From: Citrobacter sp. R56
Lineage (GTDB): Bacteria > Pseudomonadota > Gammaproteobacteria > Enterobacterales > Enterobacteriaceae
NCBI RefSeq assembly: GCF_016811995.1
Contig: NZ_CP069159.1
Coordinates: 4,216,001 to 4,280,000, forward strand
Reading direction: 5' to 3'
DNA: 64,000 nt
The notes below the pieces were generated by a model. That model was not told the origin of the DNA. It did not search any database and was given only the letters and a program-made list of their open reading frames with translations. The stretch's first letter is position 1, and each line of letters starts with the position of its first letter. Positions 17,212 to 26,785 of this stretch are shown here, one piece after another. Both the position numbers and the translations under genes were made by a program.

Positions 17212-18049
17212 CCTCTCCGGCTACAACTTTGCTTATCTGGATGAGCAGACCAAACGGATGATCCGCCGCGCCATTTTGAAAGCGGTGGCGATTCCAGGCT
17301 TCCAGGTGCCGTTTGGCGGCCGTGAAATGCCGATGCCTTACGGTTGGGGCACCGGCGGTATCCAGTTGACCGCCAGCGTGATTGGCGAACCGGACGTGCT
17401 GAAAGTGATTGATCAGGGTGCGGATGACACCACCAACGCGGTGTCGATCCGCAACTTCTTCAGGCGCGTCACCGGAGTGAACACCACCGAGCGTACCGAA
17501 GACGCTACGCTGATCCAGACCCGTCACCGGATCCCGGAAACGCCGCTGACTGAAGATCAGATCATTATCTTTCAGGTGCCGATCCCGGAACCGCTGCGCT
17601 TTATCGAACCGCGCGAAACGGAAACCCGCACCATGCACGCGCTGGAAGAGTACGGCATCATGCAGGTGAAGCTGTATGAAGATATCGCCCGCTTCGGCCA
17701 CATCGCCACCACTTATGCCTACCCGGTGAAGGTCAACGGGCGCTACGTGATGGACCCGTCGCCAATTCCAAAATTCGATAACCCGAAGATGGACAGGATG
17801 CCCGCCCTGCAACTGTTTGGCGCAGGCCGCGAAAAACGCATTTACGCCGTGCCGCCGTACACCCGCGTGGAAAGCCTCGATTTCGACGATCACCCGTTTA
17901 CCGTTCAGACCTGGGATGAGCCGTGCGCCATCTGCGGTTCGACCCACAGTTATCTCGATGAAGTGGTGCTCGATGACACCGGCAAACGGATGTTTGTCTG
18001 TTCCGACACCGACTACTGCCGCCAACAGAGCGAGGCCCTCAACCAATGA
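17201..18049 (+). CDS. phnJ: Alpha-D-ribose 1-methylphosphonate 5-phosphate C-P lyase PhnJ
   Basis: PhnJ is the radical-SAM-type enzyme that breaks the C-P bond. The 282 residues start at a GTG (17201) with an AGGAGG ribosome site eight bases upstream, inside the end of phnI. The open frame continues far upstream but that part is phnI in another frame. The Fe-S cysteines are present as C242-x2-C245-x21-C267-x5-C273, matching the E. coli cluster and the catalytic Cys near the C-terminus. The stop overlaps the phnK start by four bases. Confidence 0.96.
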   Translation: MTTNLSGYNFAYLDEQTKRMIRRAILKAVAIPGFQVPFGGREMPMPYGWGTGGIQLTASVIGEPDVLKVIDQGADDTTNAVSIRNFFRRVTGVNTTERTEDATLIQTRHRIPETPLTEDQIIIFQVPIPEPLRFIEPRETETRTMHALEEYGIMQVKLYEDIARFGHIATTYAYPVKVNGRYVMDPSPIPKFDNPKMDRMPALQLFGAGREKRIYAVPPYTRVESLDFDDHPFTVQTWDEPCAICGSTHSYLDEVVLDDTGKRMFVCSDTDYCRQQSEALNQ

Positions 18050-18804
18050 CGCAACCGCTGCTTTCGGTTAACAACCTGACCCATCTCTACGCGCCGGGCA
18101 AAGGCTTCAGCGATGTCTCTTTTGACCTGTGGCCTGGCGAAGTGCTGGGCATTGTCGGGGAGTCCGGTTCCGGCAAAACCACCCTGCTGAAATCGATCTC
18201 TTCGCGCCTGACGCCGCAGTCGGGCGAGATTCAGTACCAGAACCGTTCGTTGTACGGCATGCACGAAGCTGACCGTCGCCGCCTGCTGCGCACCGAATGG
18301 GGCGTGGTGCATCAGCACCCGCTGGACGGTCTGCGCCGTCAGGTGTCGGCGGGCGGCAATATCGGCGAACGCCTGATGGCCACCGGCGCGCGTCACTACG
18401 GCGAGATCCGCGCCACCGCGAAGCGCTGGCTGGAGGAGGTGGAGATCCCCGCCTCACGTATCGACGATCTGCCAACCACCTTTTCCGGCGGCATGCAGCA
18501 GCGTCTGCAGATCGCCCGTAACCTCGTCACTCACCCGAAGCTGGTGTTTATGGACGAACCCACCGGTGGGCTGGACGTTTCCGTGCAGGCCAAACTGCTG
18601 GACCTGCTGCGCGGGCTGGTGGTGGAACTGGATCTGGCAGTGGTGATTGTCACCCATGATTTGGGCGTCGCGCGCCTGTTGGCGGACCGCCTGCTGGTGA
18701 TGAAGCAGGGCCAGGTGGTGGAAAGTGGGTTAACCGACCGTGTGCTCGACGATCCGCATCACCCTTATACCCAGTTGCTGGTGTCGTCGGTTTTACAGAA
18801 TTGA
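18046..18804 (+). CDS. phnK: C-P lyase ABC-type subunit PhnK
   Basis: PhnK is a soluble ABC ATPase that binds the PhnGHIJ core at PhnJ rather than a permease. It has 252 residues, with Walker A GESGSGKTT, signature FSGGMQQRLQIARNL, Walker B LVFMDEPTGGLD and switch His in IVTHDLG. It is most like oligopeptide-type ATPases in sequence style. A REP cluster separates it from phnL. Confidence 0.96.
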   Translation: MTQPLLSVNNLTHLYAPGKGFSDVSFDLWPGEVLGIVGESGSGKTTLLKSISSRLTPQSGEIQYQNRSLYGMHEADRRRLLRTEWGVVHQHPLDGLRRQVSAGGNIGERLMATGARHYGEIRATAKRWLEEVEIPASRIDDLPTTFSGGMQQRLQIARNLVTHPKLVFMDEPTGGLDVSVQAKLLDLLRGLVVELDLAVVIVTHDLGVARLLADRLLVMKQGQVVESGLTDRVLDDPHHPYTQLLVSSVLQN

Positions 18805-18815
18805 CCGTTGATTGT

Positions 18816-18907
18816 GTCGGGTGGCGCTGCGCTTACCCGACCTACGAAAAACATGCATTTGTAGGCCGGATAAGGCAACGCCGCCATCCGGCGATCGGAC
18901 ATCCGGC
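18816..18907. repeat. REP cluster inside the phn operon (phnK-phnL)
   Basis: One REP-like hairpin (GTCGGGTGGCGC/GCTTACCCGAC) is followed by GTAGGCCGGATAAGGC and CGCCATCCGGC, with a further ATCCGGCA copy at the end. It fills most of the 124-bp gap between phnK and phnL. Confidence 0.85.
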
Positions 18908-18928
18908 AAAAAGAACCAAGAGGCCAAC

Positions 18929-19609
18929 ATGATCCGCGTAGAAAACGTCAGTAAAACCTTTGTGCTCCACCAGCAAAACGGCGTGCGCCTGCCGGTGCTG
19001 CAAAACGCCTCTCTGGAGGTAAAAAAGGGCGAATGCGTAGTGCTGCACGGCCACTCGGGCAGCGGCAAATCCACGCTGTTACGCTCCCTGTACGCTAACT
19101 ATTTGCCTGATGAAGGACACATCCACATTCGCCACGGCGGCGAATGGGTGGATCTGGTACAGGCTCCCGCCCGTAAGGTGCTGGAAGTCCGTCGTTCAAC
19201 GATTGGCTGGGTCAGCCAGTTCCTGCGGGTGATCCCGCGCGTCTGCGCGCTGGATGTGGTGATGCAGCCGCTGTTGGATCTGGGCGTATCACGCGAGGCG
19301 TGCGCCGCCAAAGCCGCGAACCTGCTGACCCGTTTGAACGTGCCGGAACGGCTGTGGCATCTCGCCCCTTCCACCTTTTCCGGTGGCGAACAGCAGCGCG
19401 TGAACATCGCCCGTGGGTTTATTGTCGATTACCCCATTTTGCTACTTGATGAACCCACCGCCTCACTGGACGCCAAAAACAGCGCGGCGGTAGTGGCGCT
19501 GATTGAAGAGGCAAAAGCACGCGGCGCGGCGATTGTCGGCATTTTTCACGATAGCGCCGTGCGCGAGCGCGTGGCGGACCGTTTGCACCTGATGGGAACA
19601 ACAGCATGA
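18929..19609 (+). CDS. phnL: C-P lyase ABC-type subunit PhnL
   Basis: PhnL is the second soluble ABC-type ATPase of the pathway, required with PhnG, PhnH and PhnI for the nucleosidase step. It has 226 residues: Walker [10 protein letters not shown], signature [14 protein letters not shown], Walker [13 protein letters not shown] and switch His in IFHD. The ATG at 18929 follows an AGAGG ribosome site. The open frame extends upstream into the REP cluster, which I exclude. Its end overlaps phnM by four bases. Confidence 0.95.
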   Translation: MIRVENVSKTFVLHQQNGVRLPVLQNASLEVKKGECVVLHGHSGSGKSTLLRSLYANYLPDEGHIHIRHGGEWVDLVQAPARKVLEVRRSTIGWVSQFLRVIPRVCALDVVMQPLLDLGVSREACAAKAANLLTRLNVPERLWHLAPSTFSGGEQQRVNIARGFIVDYPILLLDEPTASLDAKNSAAVVALIEEAKARGAAIVGIFHDSAVRERVADRLHLMGTTA

Positions 19610-20742
19610 TTATCAACAATGTAAAGCTGGTGCTGGAAGATGAAGTCGTGCACGGATCGCTGGAAATGCAGGATGGCGAGATTCGCGCCTTTGCGCAAAG
19701 TCAGAGCCGTCTTCCCGAGGCGCTGGACGGCGAAGGCGGCTGGCTACTGCCGGGACTGATAGAGCTGCATACCGACAATCTCGACAAATTCTTTACCCCG
19801 CGTCCGAAGGTGGACTGGCCCGCCCATTCGGCAATGAGCAGTCACGACGCGCTGATGGTCGCCAGCGGCATCACCACCGTGCTGGACGCGGTGGCGATTG
19901 GCGATGTGCGCGACGGCGGCGACCGTCTGGAAAACCTGGAGAAGATGATCAACGCGGTGGAAGAGACGCAGAAGCGCGGGGTCAACCGCGCCGAGCACCG
20001 TCTGCATCTTCGCTGTGAGCTGCCGCATCACTCCACCCTGCCGCTGTTTGAAAAGCTGGTGGGTCGTGAACCGGTGACGCTGGTGTCACTGATGGATCAC
20101 TCGCCGGGGCAGCGCCAGTTCGCCAGCCGCGAAAAATACCGCGAATATTATCAGGGCAAATATTCTCTCACCGATGAGCAGATGGCCCGCTATGAAGAGG
20201 AACAGCTTCAGCTTGCGGCGCGCTGGTCGCAGCCGAACCGTACCGCCATTGCACAGTTGTGTCGCGAGCGGCATATCGCTCTGGCGAGCCATGATGACGC
20301 CACCCACGATCATGTACGGGAGTCACATCAACTTGGCAGCGTAATCGCCGAATTTCCTACCACGTTCGACGCCGCACTTGCTTCTCGCCAGCATGGAATG
20401 AACGTGCTGATGGGCGCACCCAACATCGTGCGCGGCGGTTCGCACTCCGGCAACGTGGCGGCGCATACGCTGGCGGAAATGGGGCTGCTGGATATCCTCT
20501 CGTCGGATTACTATCCCGCCAGCCTGCTGGATGCGGCGTTTCGCGTCGCAGATGACGAAGCCAACCGCTTTACGCTGCCGCAGGCAATTCGGCTAGTCAC
20601 CCGCAACCCGGCACGGGCGCTGAACCTTGACGATCGCGGCGTGATAGCCGAAGGCAAACGCGCCGACCTGGTGCTGGCGCACCGCAAAGGCGATCATATT
20701 CATATCGACCATGTCTGGCGGCAGGGAAAAAGGGTGTTCTGA
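19606..20742 (+). CDS. phnM: 5-phosphoribosyl 1-phosphonate diphosphohydrolase PhnM
   Basis: PhnM is an amidohydrolase-superfamily enzyme that removes diphosphate from ribose 5-triphosphate 1-phosphonate. It has 378 residues. Metal-site motifs are ELHTDNLDK (about 49-57, the HxD variant), LMDHSPGQ in the middle, and [10 protein letters not shown]. The C-terminal beta strand [11 protein letters not shown] is typical of the superfamily. It overlaps phnL by four bases and precedes phnN by two. Confidence 0.96.
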   Translation: MIINNVKLVLEDEVVHGSLEMQDGEIRAFAQSQSRLPEALDGEGGWLLPGLIELHTDNLDKFFTPRPKVDWPAHSAMSSHDALMVASGITTVLDAVAIGDVRDGGDRLENLEKMINAVEETQKRGVNRAEHRLHLRCELPHHSTLPLFEKLVGREPVTLVSLMDHSPGQRQFASREKYREYYQGKYSLTDEQMARYEEEQLQLAARWSQPNRTAIAQLCRERHIALASHDDATHDHVRESHQLGSVIAEFPTTFDAALASRQHGMNVLMGAPNIVRGGSHSGNVAAHTLAEMGLLDILSSDYYPASLLDAAFRVADDEANRFTLPQAIRLVTRNPARALNLDDRGVIAEGKRADLVLAHRKGDHIHIDHVWRQGKRVF

Positions 20743-20744
20743 CG

Positions 20745-21293
20745 ATGGGAAAACTGATCTGGCTGATGGGGCCATCCGGCTCCGGGAAGGACAGCCTGTT
20801 GGCGGAACTTCGCCAACAGGAACCTGCGCAGTTGCTGGTGGCGCATCGTTATATCACCCGGTCGGCCAACGCCGGGCATGAAAACCATATCGCCCTCAGT
20901 GAACACGAGTTTTTTACCCGCGCCGGGCAGAATTTGCTGGCGCTAAGCTGGCACGCCAACGGCTTTTATTACGGCATAGGGGTAGAGATTGACCTTTGGC
21001 TACACGCCGGTTTCGACGTGGTGGTCAACGGTTCACGCGCGCATCTGGCGCAAGCGCAGGCACGCTACGGTATATCGCTGCTTCCTGTCTGTTTAGAGGT
21101 TTCTTCTGCTATCCTGCGCCAGCGCTTACAGGCTCGCGGGAGAGAAAATGAAACGGAGATCGCCGCTCGCCTCGAACGCGCCGCCCGTTACGCGCCATTT
21201 AACTGTCATAAGCTGAATAACGACGGAAGTTTATTGCAGTCCGTCGATGCGTTACTCACGCTGATGGGTCGCAAGGAGAAAATTGATGTTTGA
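20745..21293 (+). CDS. phnN: Ribose 1,5-bisphosphokinase PhnN
   Basis: PhnN phosphorylates ribose 1,5-bisphosphate to PRPP, salvaging the sugar left after C-P cleavage. It has 182 residues with a guanylate-kinase-like fold and P-loop GPSGSGKDS (9-17), then [12 protein letters not shown] as the acceptor region. Its end overlaps phnO by eight bases. Confidence 0.95.
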   Translation: MGKLIWLMGPSGSGKDSLLAELRQQEPAQLLVAHRYITRSANAGHENHIALSEHEFFTRAGQNLLALSWHANGFYYGIGVEIDLWLHAGFDVVVNGSRAHLAQAQARYGISLLPVCLEVSSAILRQRLQARGRENETEIAARLERAARYAPFNCHKLNNDGSLLQSVDALLTLMGRKEKIDV

Positions 21294-21720
21294 CTGTGAA
21301 CTACGCCATGCCACCCCAGCAGATAGCGACGATGTTTACGCGCTGATCTGCGAGCTAAAGCAGGCCGAATTTAACCGCCAGGCCTTTAGCGCCGGGTTTG
21401 CCGCTAATTTGCAGGATAGCAATTTGCGCTACCAACTGGCGCTGCTCGACGGCCAGGTCGTTGGCATGATTGGCCTGCATTTGCAGTTTCATCTGCATCA
21501 CGCCAACTGGATTGGCGAAATTCAGGAACTGGTGGTGATGCCGCATGCGCGCGGGGGAAAAGTCGGCAGTCGGCTGCTGGCATGGGCAGAAGAGGAAGCA
21601 CGCCAGGCGGGGGCAGAAATGACCGAGCTCTCCACCAGCGTGACGCGTCACAACGCGCACCGTTTTTACCTGCGCGAAGGGTATGAACGGAGCCATTTCC
21701 GTTTCACCAAAACGTTGTGA
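21286..21720 (+). CDS. phnO: Aminoalkylphosphonate N-acetyltransferase PhnO
   Basis: PhnO is a GNAT acetyltransferase that N-acetylates aminoalkylphosphonates, needed in E. coli for use of 1-aminoalkylphosphonic acids. It has 144 residues. The acetyl-CoA motif A region reads [18 protein letters not shown] and is followed by [15 protein letters not shown]. The ATG at 21286 follows an AAGGAG site eight bases upstream; a TTG three bases earlier is less likely. Confidence 0.95.
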   Translation: MFDCELRHATPADSDDVYALICELKQAEFNRQAFSAGFAANLQDSNLRYQLALLDGQVVGMIGLHLQFHLHHANWIGEIQELVVMPHARGGKVGSRLLAWAEEEARQAGAEMTELSTSVTRHNAHRFYLREGYERSHFRFTKTL

Positions 21721-21725
21721 GGTAC

Positions 21726-21761
21726 GTAGGCCGGATAAGACGCTCGCGTCGCCATCCGGCA
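21726..21761. repeat. REP element between phnO and phnP
   Basis: A single REP, GTAGGCCGGATAAGACG and CGTCGCCATCCGGC, fills most of the 63-bp gap. It is the third REP location inside the phn transcription unit. Confidence 0.85.
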
Positions 21762-21783
21762 CGATACGACAAGGGGAGACACG

Positions 21784-22542
21784 ATGAGTTTGACCATCAC
21801 GTTAACCGGCACCGGCGGCGCACAGCAGGTGCCCGCTTTTGGTTGCGACTGCGCCGCCTGTCGTCGCGCGCGTTTGCAGGCGCACTATCGCCGCCGCCCC
21901 TGTAGTGGATCACTCAAATTCAACGACGCGGTAACGCTGCTGGACGCTGGTCTGCACGATCTTATGGATCGCTGGCCTGCCGGATCTTTCCATCAGTTTC
22001 TGCTCACGCACTACCACATGGATCATGTCCAGGGACTGTTTCCACTTCGCTGGGGCGTGGGTGCGACGATCCCGGTATACGGCCCGCCTGACGAGCAGGG
22101 CTGTGACGATCTGTTTAAGCATCCTGGTATTCTGGATTTCAGCCACACGGTGAAGCCGTTTGTGGTGTTTGATTTGCAGGGATTACAGGTCACGCCGCTG
22201 CCGTTGAATCACTCAAAGCTGACGTTTGGCTATCTGCTGGAAACCGCGTACAGCCGCGTGGCGTGGCTTTCTGACACCGCCGGATTGCCAGACAAAACGC
22301 TGAAATTTCTGCTGAACAATCAGCCGCAGGCGATCATTATCGACTGTAGCCACGCACCGCGCGCGGAGCCTGCGCGTAACCACTGTGATTTAAATACCGT
22401 CGTGGCACTCAATAACGTCCTCCGCTGCCCACGGGTGATCCTCACCCACATCAGCCATCAGTTCGACCTGTGGCTGATGGAAAACCCGCTGCCGGAAGGC
22501 ATTGAAGCGGGCTTTGACGGAATGGAGATTGTGCTGGATTAA
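21784..22542 (+). CDS. phnP: Phosphoribosyl cyclic phosphodiesterase PhnP
   Basis: PhnP is a metallo-beta-lactamase-fold enzyme that opens 5-phospho-ribose 1,2-cyclic phosphate, the product of PhnJ, to ribose 1,5-bisphosphate for PhnN. It has 252 residues. The metal-binding motif is THYHMDH (about 76-82), with further ligands in WLSDTAG and LTHISHQ. CDCAAC near residue 20 is the structural zinc site typical of PhnP. It is the last recognisable phn gene. Confidence 0.96.
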   Translation: MSLTITLTGTGGAQQVPAFGCDCAACRRARLQAHYRRRPCSGSLKFNDAVTLLDAGLHDLMDRWPAGSFHQFLLTHYHMDHVQGLFPLRWGVGATIPVYGPPDEQGCDDLFKHPGILDFSHTVKPFVVFDLQGLQVTPLPLNHSKLTFGYLLETAYSRVAWLSDTAGLPDKTLKFLLNNQPQAIIIDCSHAPRAEPARNHCDLNTVVALNNVLRCPRVILTHISHQFDLWLMENPLPEGIEAGFDGMEIVLD

Positions 22543-22612
22543 CGCCACTTCATCGTCTCTTCACTTACGCAGACTACTTTCCCTGCAGAGAAAACACGCT
22601 GAGGGGGAACCT

Positions 22613-23083
22613 GTGAACATAAAAACACACCGTATTATCCATCATGCCTGCTGGTTTACTGTGTTGGGGCCGTTTACCGGCGTTCCCCTCACCGCCGCCA
22701 TCACGGCGCTCTATTTTAGAGATTCTCCGTGGGAATTGCTGTTCGATATCAGCAGAGTGTTACCACAGTTTCTGGTATTAACGTGGCTAATCGGCGCGAT
22801 CCCGGCGCTGGCGACAGGGGTACTTAGCGCCTGCCTGCCGGACAGAATTTACGACTCACGTTACTGGCGCAGCCTCGCCTGCGCGGCCATCGGCGGCGCG
22901 ATCTCGTTGGTTTACGAACTCATTCCCCATGCGCTTAGCGCCAGGGCATTATTCACTCATGAGTTTGTGTGGATAGTCTTTTGTACTGGCCTGTTCGCAG
23001 GGGGCGCGTTGGGCTTTTTAGTCCCTCGCCTCGCCGGGCATGGCAATCGCCTCAGCGCGGTTCAGCCCGAAACCAAAGGGTAA
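22613..23083 (+). CDS. Unrecognised small inner-membrane protein
   Basis: I do not recognise this 156-residue protein. It has about four hydrophobic segments (roughly 10-32, 42-70, 82-102, 120-140), a short basic N-terminus (NIKTHRIIHH), and a glycine-rich last segment. A GTG start at 22613 is chosen because GAGGGGG lies six bases upstream; the open frame extends back into phnP. It is 70 bp after phnP on the same strand and could be read from the phn operon, but no shared function is evident. K-12 has no gene here as I recall. Confidence 0.7.
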   Translation: MNIKTHRIIHHACWFTVLGPFTGVPLTAAITALYFRDSPWELLFDISRVLPQFLVLTWLIGAIPALATGVLSACLPDRIYDSRYWRSLACAAIGGAISLVYELIPHALSARALFTHEFVWIVFCTGLFAGGALGFLVPRLAGHGNRLSAVQPETKG

Positions 23084-23147
23084 ACGCGCACTTTGTATTA
23101 TCACGAACGCTGACAGAGTGTGTGCCGAAACCGCGAAGGATTAACGG

Positions 23148-23480
23148 CTACCGGTAGTAGTCCTCTTCCATCCTTCGCTCGTCATCTTCTAGCTGACGAC
23201 GCTCCTGATCGAGCTGGCGCTGGCGCTCGTCTAACTGGCGACGCCGGTCTTCAAACTGACGACGCCTGTCGTCGTACTGTCTGCGGCGATCGTCACTCAT
23301 CTGCCGTTGCCCGTTGTCATACCGAGAGTCATCGTCATAGCGGCGGTCACTATCGGGTTTATAGGCATCGCTGATCGCCTGCTGAATGTTGCCGATGGCG
23401 TCATCGATAATGTCGGCATAGGCCAGTGGACTGCCTAAAGTGCACAGACTCAGTAACAGAGCGATAGAGTAACGTTTCAT
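23148..23480 (-). CDS. yjdP: YjdP, secreted Arg/Gln/Asp-rich protein
   Basis: This 110-residue protein is recognised as YjdP by sequence and by its place beside the phn operon. A signal peptide of about 22 residues ends PLAYA, followed by DIIDDAIGNIQQAI. The C-terminal half (about 55-108) is low complexity, built of DDRRRQ(Y/F)-type units, then RQLDERQRQLDQERRQLE, which should form a highly charged helix in the periplasm. Its function is unknown. It is transcribed alone toward the phn side. Confidence 0.88.
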   Translation of the reverse strand: MKRYSIALLLSLCTLGSPLAYADIIDDAIGNIQQAISDAYKPDSDRRYDDDSRYDNGQRQMSDDRRRQYDDRRRQFEDRRRQLDERQRQLDQERRQLEDDERRMEEDYYR

Positions 23481-23549
23481 AAGACCAGTCTCGCAGGTGA
23501 GCTGGCTCTACGTTAATAAAAGGTAAACGCGGGGAGTAGCGGAGGAATC

Positions 23550-24212
23550 TCAATTTCGCCAGGACGCCGTCGCTGCCATTAACTGGCTAGCGCGCCGTTT
23601 GTCCTCTGCAACCAATACGACCCCCTGGCATTTTTGATCCGGAGAAATACTCCAGATACGCTCCTCAGGAATACAGCCGCCATCATAAATGACCTTACTG
23701 CCATCATAGGGCCAGAATGCCCCTTGTTCCGTATCTAACACAAAAACGGAAATCTGATCGGACTCACGCGCGATCTTTTGCCAGAGCATTTTCCCACCAT
23801 CGTACTGCTCAAAATCACTGATAAGCGTGATACCGCATCGCAGAATCAGAGCCTCATACAAACGTGTCGCCAACCCTTTATCGCGTTCAACCGGTTCAAC
23901 ACAGATACCTTCCACCTGAAGCACGTTGGTCTCTTCCCAACAGCGTTCAACGGCAACGATATCCTTCCCTAAGGCGTCTTTTCGCTGTAAATCGAGAGCC
24001 GCAATGACACGATGGCGGGGAACGCCTTCAAACATTTCAACGTCCGCTTCGATAATGGCCGCTCTTGGCGTCTGAGGGTCATAAATGACGTGCAAAACCC
24101 GTCCTGAAAGTTCAAATTCTTCCACGACGTTAAAAGAGCGGGCGACAGTCATTGGGCTGTACGTTGTGGGCATCACAATCATCTGTGAGTCACCTTTTGT
24201 CAGTACCGGCAT
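23550..24212 (-). CDS. Unrecognised acetyltransferase-like protein
   Basis: I cannot name this 220-residue protein. The centre has EGICVEPVERDKGLATRLYEAL (paraphrased: a VEP...GLATRL block at about 105-120), which resembles the acetyl-CoA binding motif A of GNAT enzymes. The rest gives no strong family. There is no signal peptide or membrane segment. The start at 24212 has an AAGGAA site seven bases upstream. It lies 146 bp downstream of the hybrid kinase on the same strand, so it could be cotranscribed, but nothing else links them. Confidence 0.7.
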   Translation of the reverse strand: MPVLTKGDSQMIVMPTTYSPMTVARSFNVVEEFELSGRVLHVIYDPQTPRAAIIEADVEMFEGVPRHRVIAALDLQRKDALGKDIVAVERCWEETNVLQVEGICVEPVERDKGLATRLYEALILRCGITLISDFEQYDGGKMLWQKIARESDQISVFVLDTEQGAFWPYDGSKVIYDGGCIPEERIWSISPDQKCQGVVLVAEDKRRASQLMAATASWRN

Positions 24213-24358
24213 AATTCCTTTTATATCCCAATCAGACAGTATTTGCTCAGATTAACATCACCTGTTTTGCTTCCACGCCTTAAGAATGCCTAAACTCGCC
24301 GAAATTTTTGATTCTCTGAATCACGCGCGCAAACCCAATGTAAGCACCTTCTGAATTC

Positions 24359-26671
24359 TCAATTCGTCTGCTGTTCTGTTGCCACATTCGCTGGCGCACT
24401 GTCGCTTTTTATCACTGCCTGATGCAGCGCCTGCACAAGCTGTACCCGGGTAAACGGTTTACGCAACAGCGCCACATCCGGCAGTGCAGGATTGTCTGCC
24501 GGGCGTAAATCCTGACCGCTGATCAGCAGCAGCGTCAGATGGGGATAGTGTTTCAGCGCATGATTCACCACATCCGCGCCGCTTAACCCGCCGGGTAGCA
24601 TTAAGTCACTGATAAAAATGTCGATCTCTGAGGAGGCGGCGAGCATCTGCATCGCCTGCTCGCCGTTGACGGCTTCCAGCGTCAGGTAGCCCAACAAATG
24701 CAGCTGCTCGCACAGCGTCTGGCGTACATCGGCCTCATCTTCGAGAACCAGAACCAGTTTATCCGTGCGGGCCACATCCTCCTCTGCCAACGGTTCCGCA
24801 GCGGTCGCAACAGGTACAATCGCGCGGGGCAGTTGCAGTCTGACTATCGTTCCCTGCCCCGGCGCACTCTCGATTTCCACCCGTCCGCCGGACTGGCGCA
24901 CAAATCCGTACACCATAGACAGCCCCAGGCCACTGCCGCTGCCGGTCTGTTTGGTGGTGAAGAACGGCTCAAAAACCTGCGCTTTGATCTCCTGCGACAT
25001 CCCGCAGCCGTGATCCGCTATCTCCAGAATCACCATATCCTCTTTGCGCCCGCTGGTGCGGGTGACTCGCTGGTTCCAGGTACGAATTTTGATGGTACCC
25101 ATCTGCCCCTCCATCGCATCGCGGGCGTTCATCACCAGATTGATGAGGGCATTCTCCAGTTGGCTAACGTCAATCCACGCGGGCCAGGCGGGCGACTGGG
25201 CTTCAATGTCCAGCGTCAGGGTCGCGGGCAACGAGTGACGCATCAGTTCGCCAAGATTCTCCAGCAACGTTCTCAACTCCACCGCATGGGGATGCAGGGA
25301 CTGTTTGCGGGAAAAGGCCAGTAACCGCTGGGTCAGCAACGCCCCACGTTCCGCCGCTTTCAACGCCCGCGAAATACGCGCCGCATCCGGCGAGTCGGGA
25401 TTAACCAGCTCCAGACTGCCAATGATCACCGCCAGCAGATTGTTAAAGTCATGCGCCAGCCCTCCCGTCAGTTGCCCTACCGCTTTCATTTTCTGGCTGT
25501 GCAGCAGCGCTTCCTCCAGCCCTTTGCGTTCGATTCGGTCGAGTTCCAGTTGCGTGCTTTTTTCCTTCAATAGGCGCGAGGTGTGCTCCAGCGAGGCGGT
25601 ATTACGGGCAAAAACGTTGAACGCACGCGCCAGCTCTCCCAGTTCGTCGCGCCGCTGTAAGGCAGGGACGCTGACGTCCGACTCGCCGTGTGCCAGGCGG
25701 GTCATTGCCCGCGAGATAGCCGTCAGGTTGGAGCCGAGATTGCGATAAATATACCAGCCCGCAAAACCGGTAATGACAATCGCCAGCAGGGCAAATGTCA
25801 TGATAAACATGATGATAGACTGCAACTCCTGATGGCTTTGCGCCACACGCTGCTCTGAACTGGCCGCCACCTGCGCCACATATTGATTGATGTCGCTGTT
25901 GAGGATCGCCACCAGCGCTTTGATGTGGAACATATGCCAGATGATCGCCAGATCGCTTTGTTCCAGCGCCGCCGAGAGCGGTTCAAGCTGGAGTAATTCC
26001 TGATTGAAGTCACTGAGGATGCCATTGACCAGCGGGCGGGCGTTACGCGTTGGCAACAGAGGCATCACGCCATCCAGCTGCTTGACCACCGAGCGCGGCG
26101 TGGGCGTTTCGATGGCCGCCACAATCAGCCTGTCCATCTGAGCAAGCAACACCGCATCCTGCGCCGCATTGATCGTTTGCAAATGCCGCAGATAGCTCAA
26201 ATTCTGATACAGCGAACTCAGTAGCGCGTTACGCTCCAGATGCCGTCGCTGCCCGCGCTGGAGCATGCCCGCCACGCTGGTTTGCAGTTCGTTGCTGCGC
26301 TGGATGATGCGGGCGACCAGGTCCGGCTCCTGCTGCGCCAGCGGGGCGGCGGCCAGTTGTTCCAACGACTGTTTCAGCGCACGCTGCGTCTCCTGTAAGC
26401 GTTCCGCCTCACTTTTATATTCCAGCGCGCCAACCACCTGTGACAGTCGCACTGCCGCCGTCGCCACGTTGGCGGTGTCGCGCGCCAGATTCATGCTGCC
26501 GGTCATATCATCAACCGTCTGCTGTTGTACCTGCTCCTGAATCTGGCTGGCGTGCCGAAAACCGAGCACCGCCACGCCGCTCACCATCAGCGTGACCGCC
26601 ACCACCAGCAGGTTAAAGAACAGCAATCGCCCGCGCGCGCTGGCGAAAAAGTGACGCCCAGGCTGCGGCAT
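24359..26671 (-). CDS. Hybrid sensor histidine kinase with receiver domain
   Basis: This membrane sensor kinase has 770 residues. Order of parts: TM1 (about 17-38), a long mostly helical periplasmic domain (about 40-285) resembling the TorS-type sensor, TM2 (about 287-308), HAMP (about 309-362), a coiled linker, a kinase core with H-box LAHDFNNLL and His407, N-box NLVMNARDAM, G-boxes DHGCGM and GSGLGLSMVYG, and a C-terminal receiver (about 638-755) with Asp689. I see no HPt domain. The ATG at 26671 has GGAG six bases upstream; 26683 is an alternative. The open frame reaches 27577 but that part is antisense to the transporter gene. It is divergent from the sugar operon, and its probable partner regulator is at the other end. 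Confidence 0.85.
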   Translation of the reverse strand: MPQPGRHFFASARGRLLFFNLLVVAVTLMVSGVAVLGFRHASQIQEQVQQQTVDDMTGSMNLARDTANVATAAVRLSQVVGALEYKSEAERLQETQRALKQSLEQLAAAPLAQQEPDLVARIIQRSNELQTSVAGMLQRGQRRHLERNALLSSLYQNLSYLRHLQTINAAQDAVLLAQMDRLIVAAIETPTPRSVVKQLDGVMPLLPTRNARPLVNGILSDFNQELLQLEPLSAALEQSDLAIIWHMFHIKALVAILNSDINQYVAQVAASSEQRVAQSHQELQSIIMFIMTFALLAIVITGFAGWYIYRNLGSNLTAISRAMTRLAHGESDVSVPALQRRDELGELARAFNVFARNTASLEHTSRLLKEKSTQLELDRIERKGLEEALLHSQKMKAVGQLTGGLAHDFNNLLAVIIGSLELVNPDSPDAARISRALKAAERGALLTQRLLAFSRKQSLHPHAVELRTLLENLGELMRHSLPATLTLDIEAQSPAWPAWIDVSQLENALINLVMNARDAMEGQMGTIKIRTWNQRVTRTSGRKEDMVILEIADHGCGMSQEIKAQVFEPFFTTKQTGSGSGLGLSMVYGFVRQSGGRVEIESAPGQGTIVRLQLPRAIVPVATAAEPLAEEDVARTDKLVLVLEDEADVRQTLCEQLHLLGYLTLEAVNGEQAMQMLAASSEIDIFISDLMLPGGLSGADVVNHALKHYPHLTLLLISGQDLRPADNPALPDVALLRKPFTRVQLVQALHQAVIKSDSAPANVATEQQTN

Positions 26672-26785
26672 ATCACGCTCCATGAAGAAAAATATCACTA
26701 TGACAAATATGAACGGCTTCTGACATTTTGCATTTACTTTCCTGTGATGGACTGCTGATATCGACAACCCCGCAGGAGATCCGCC

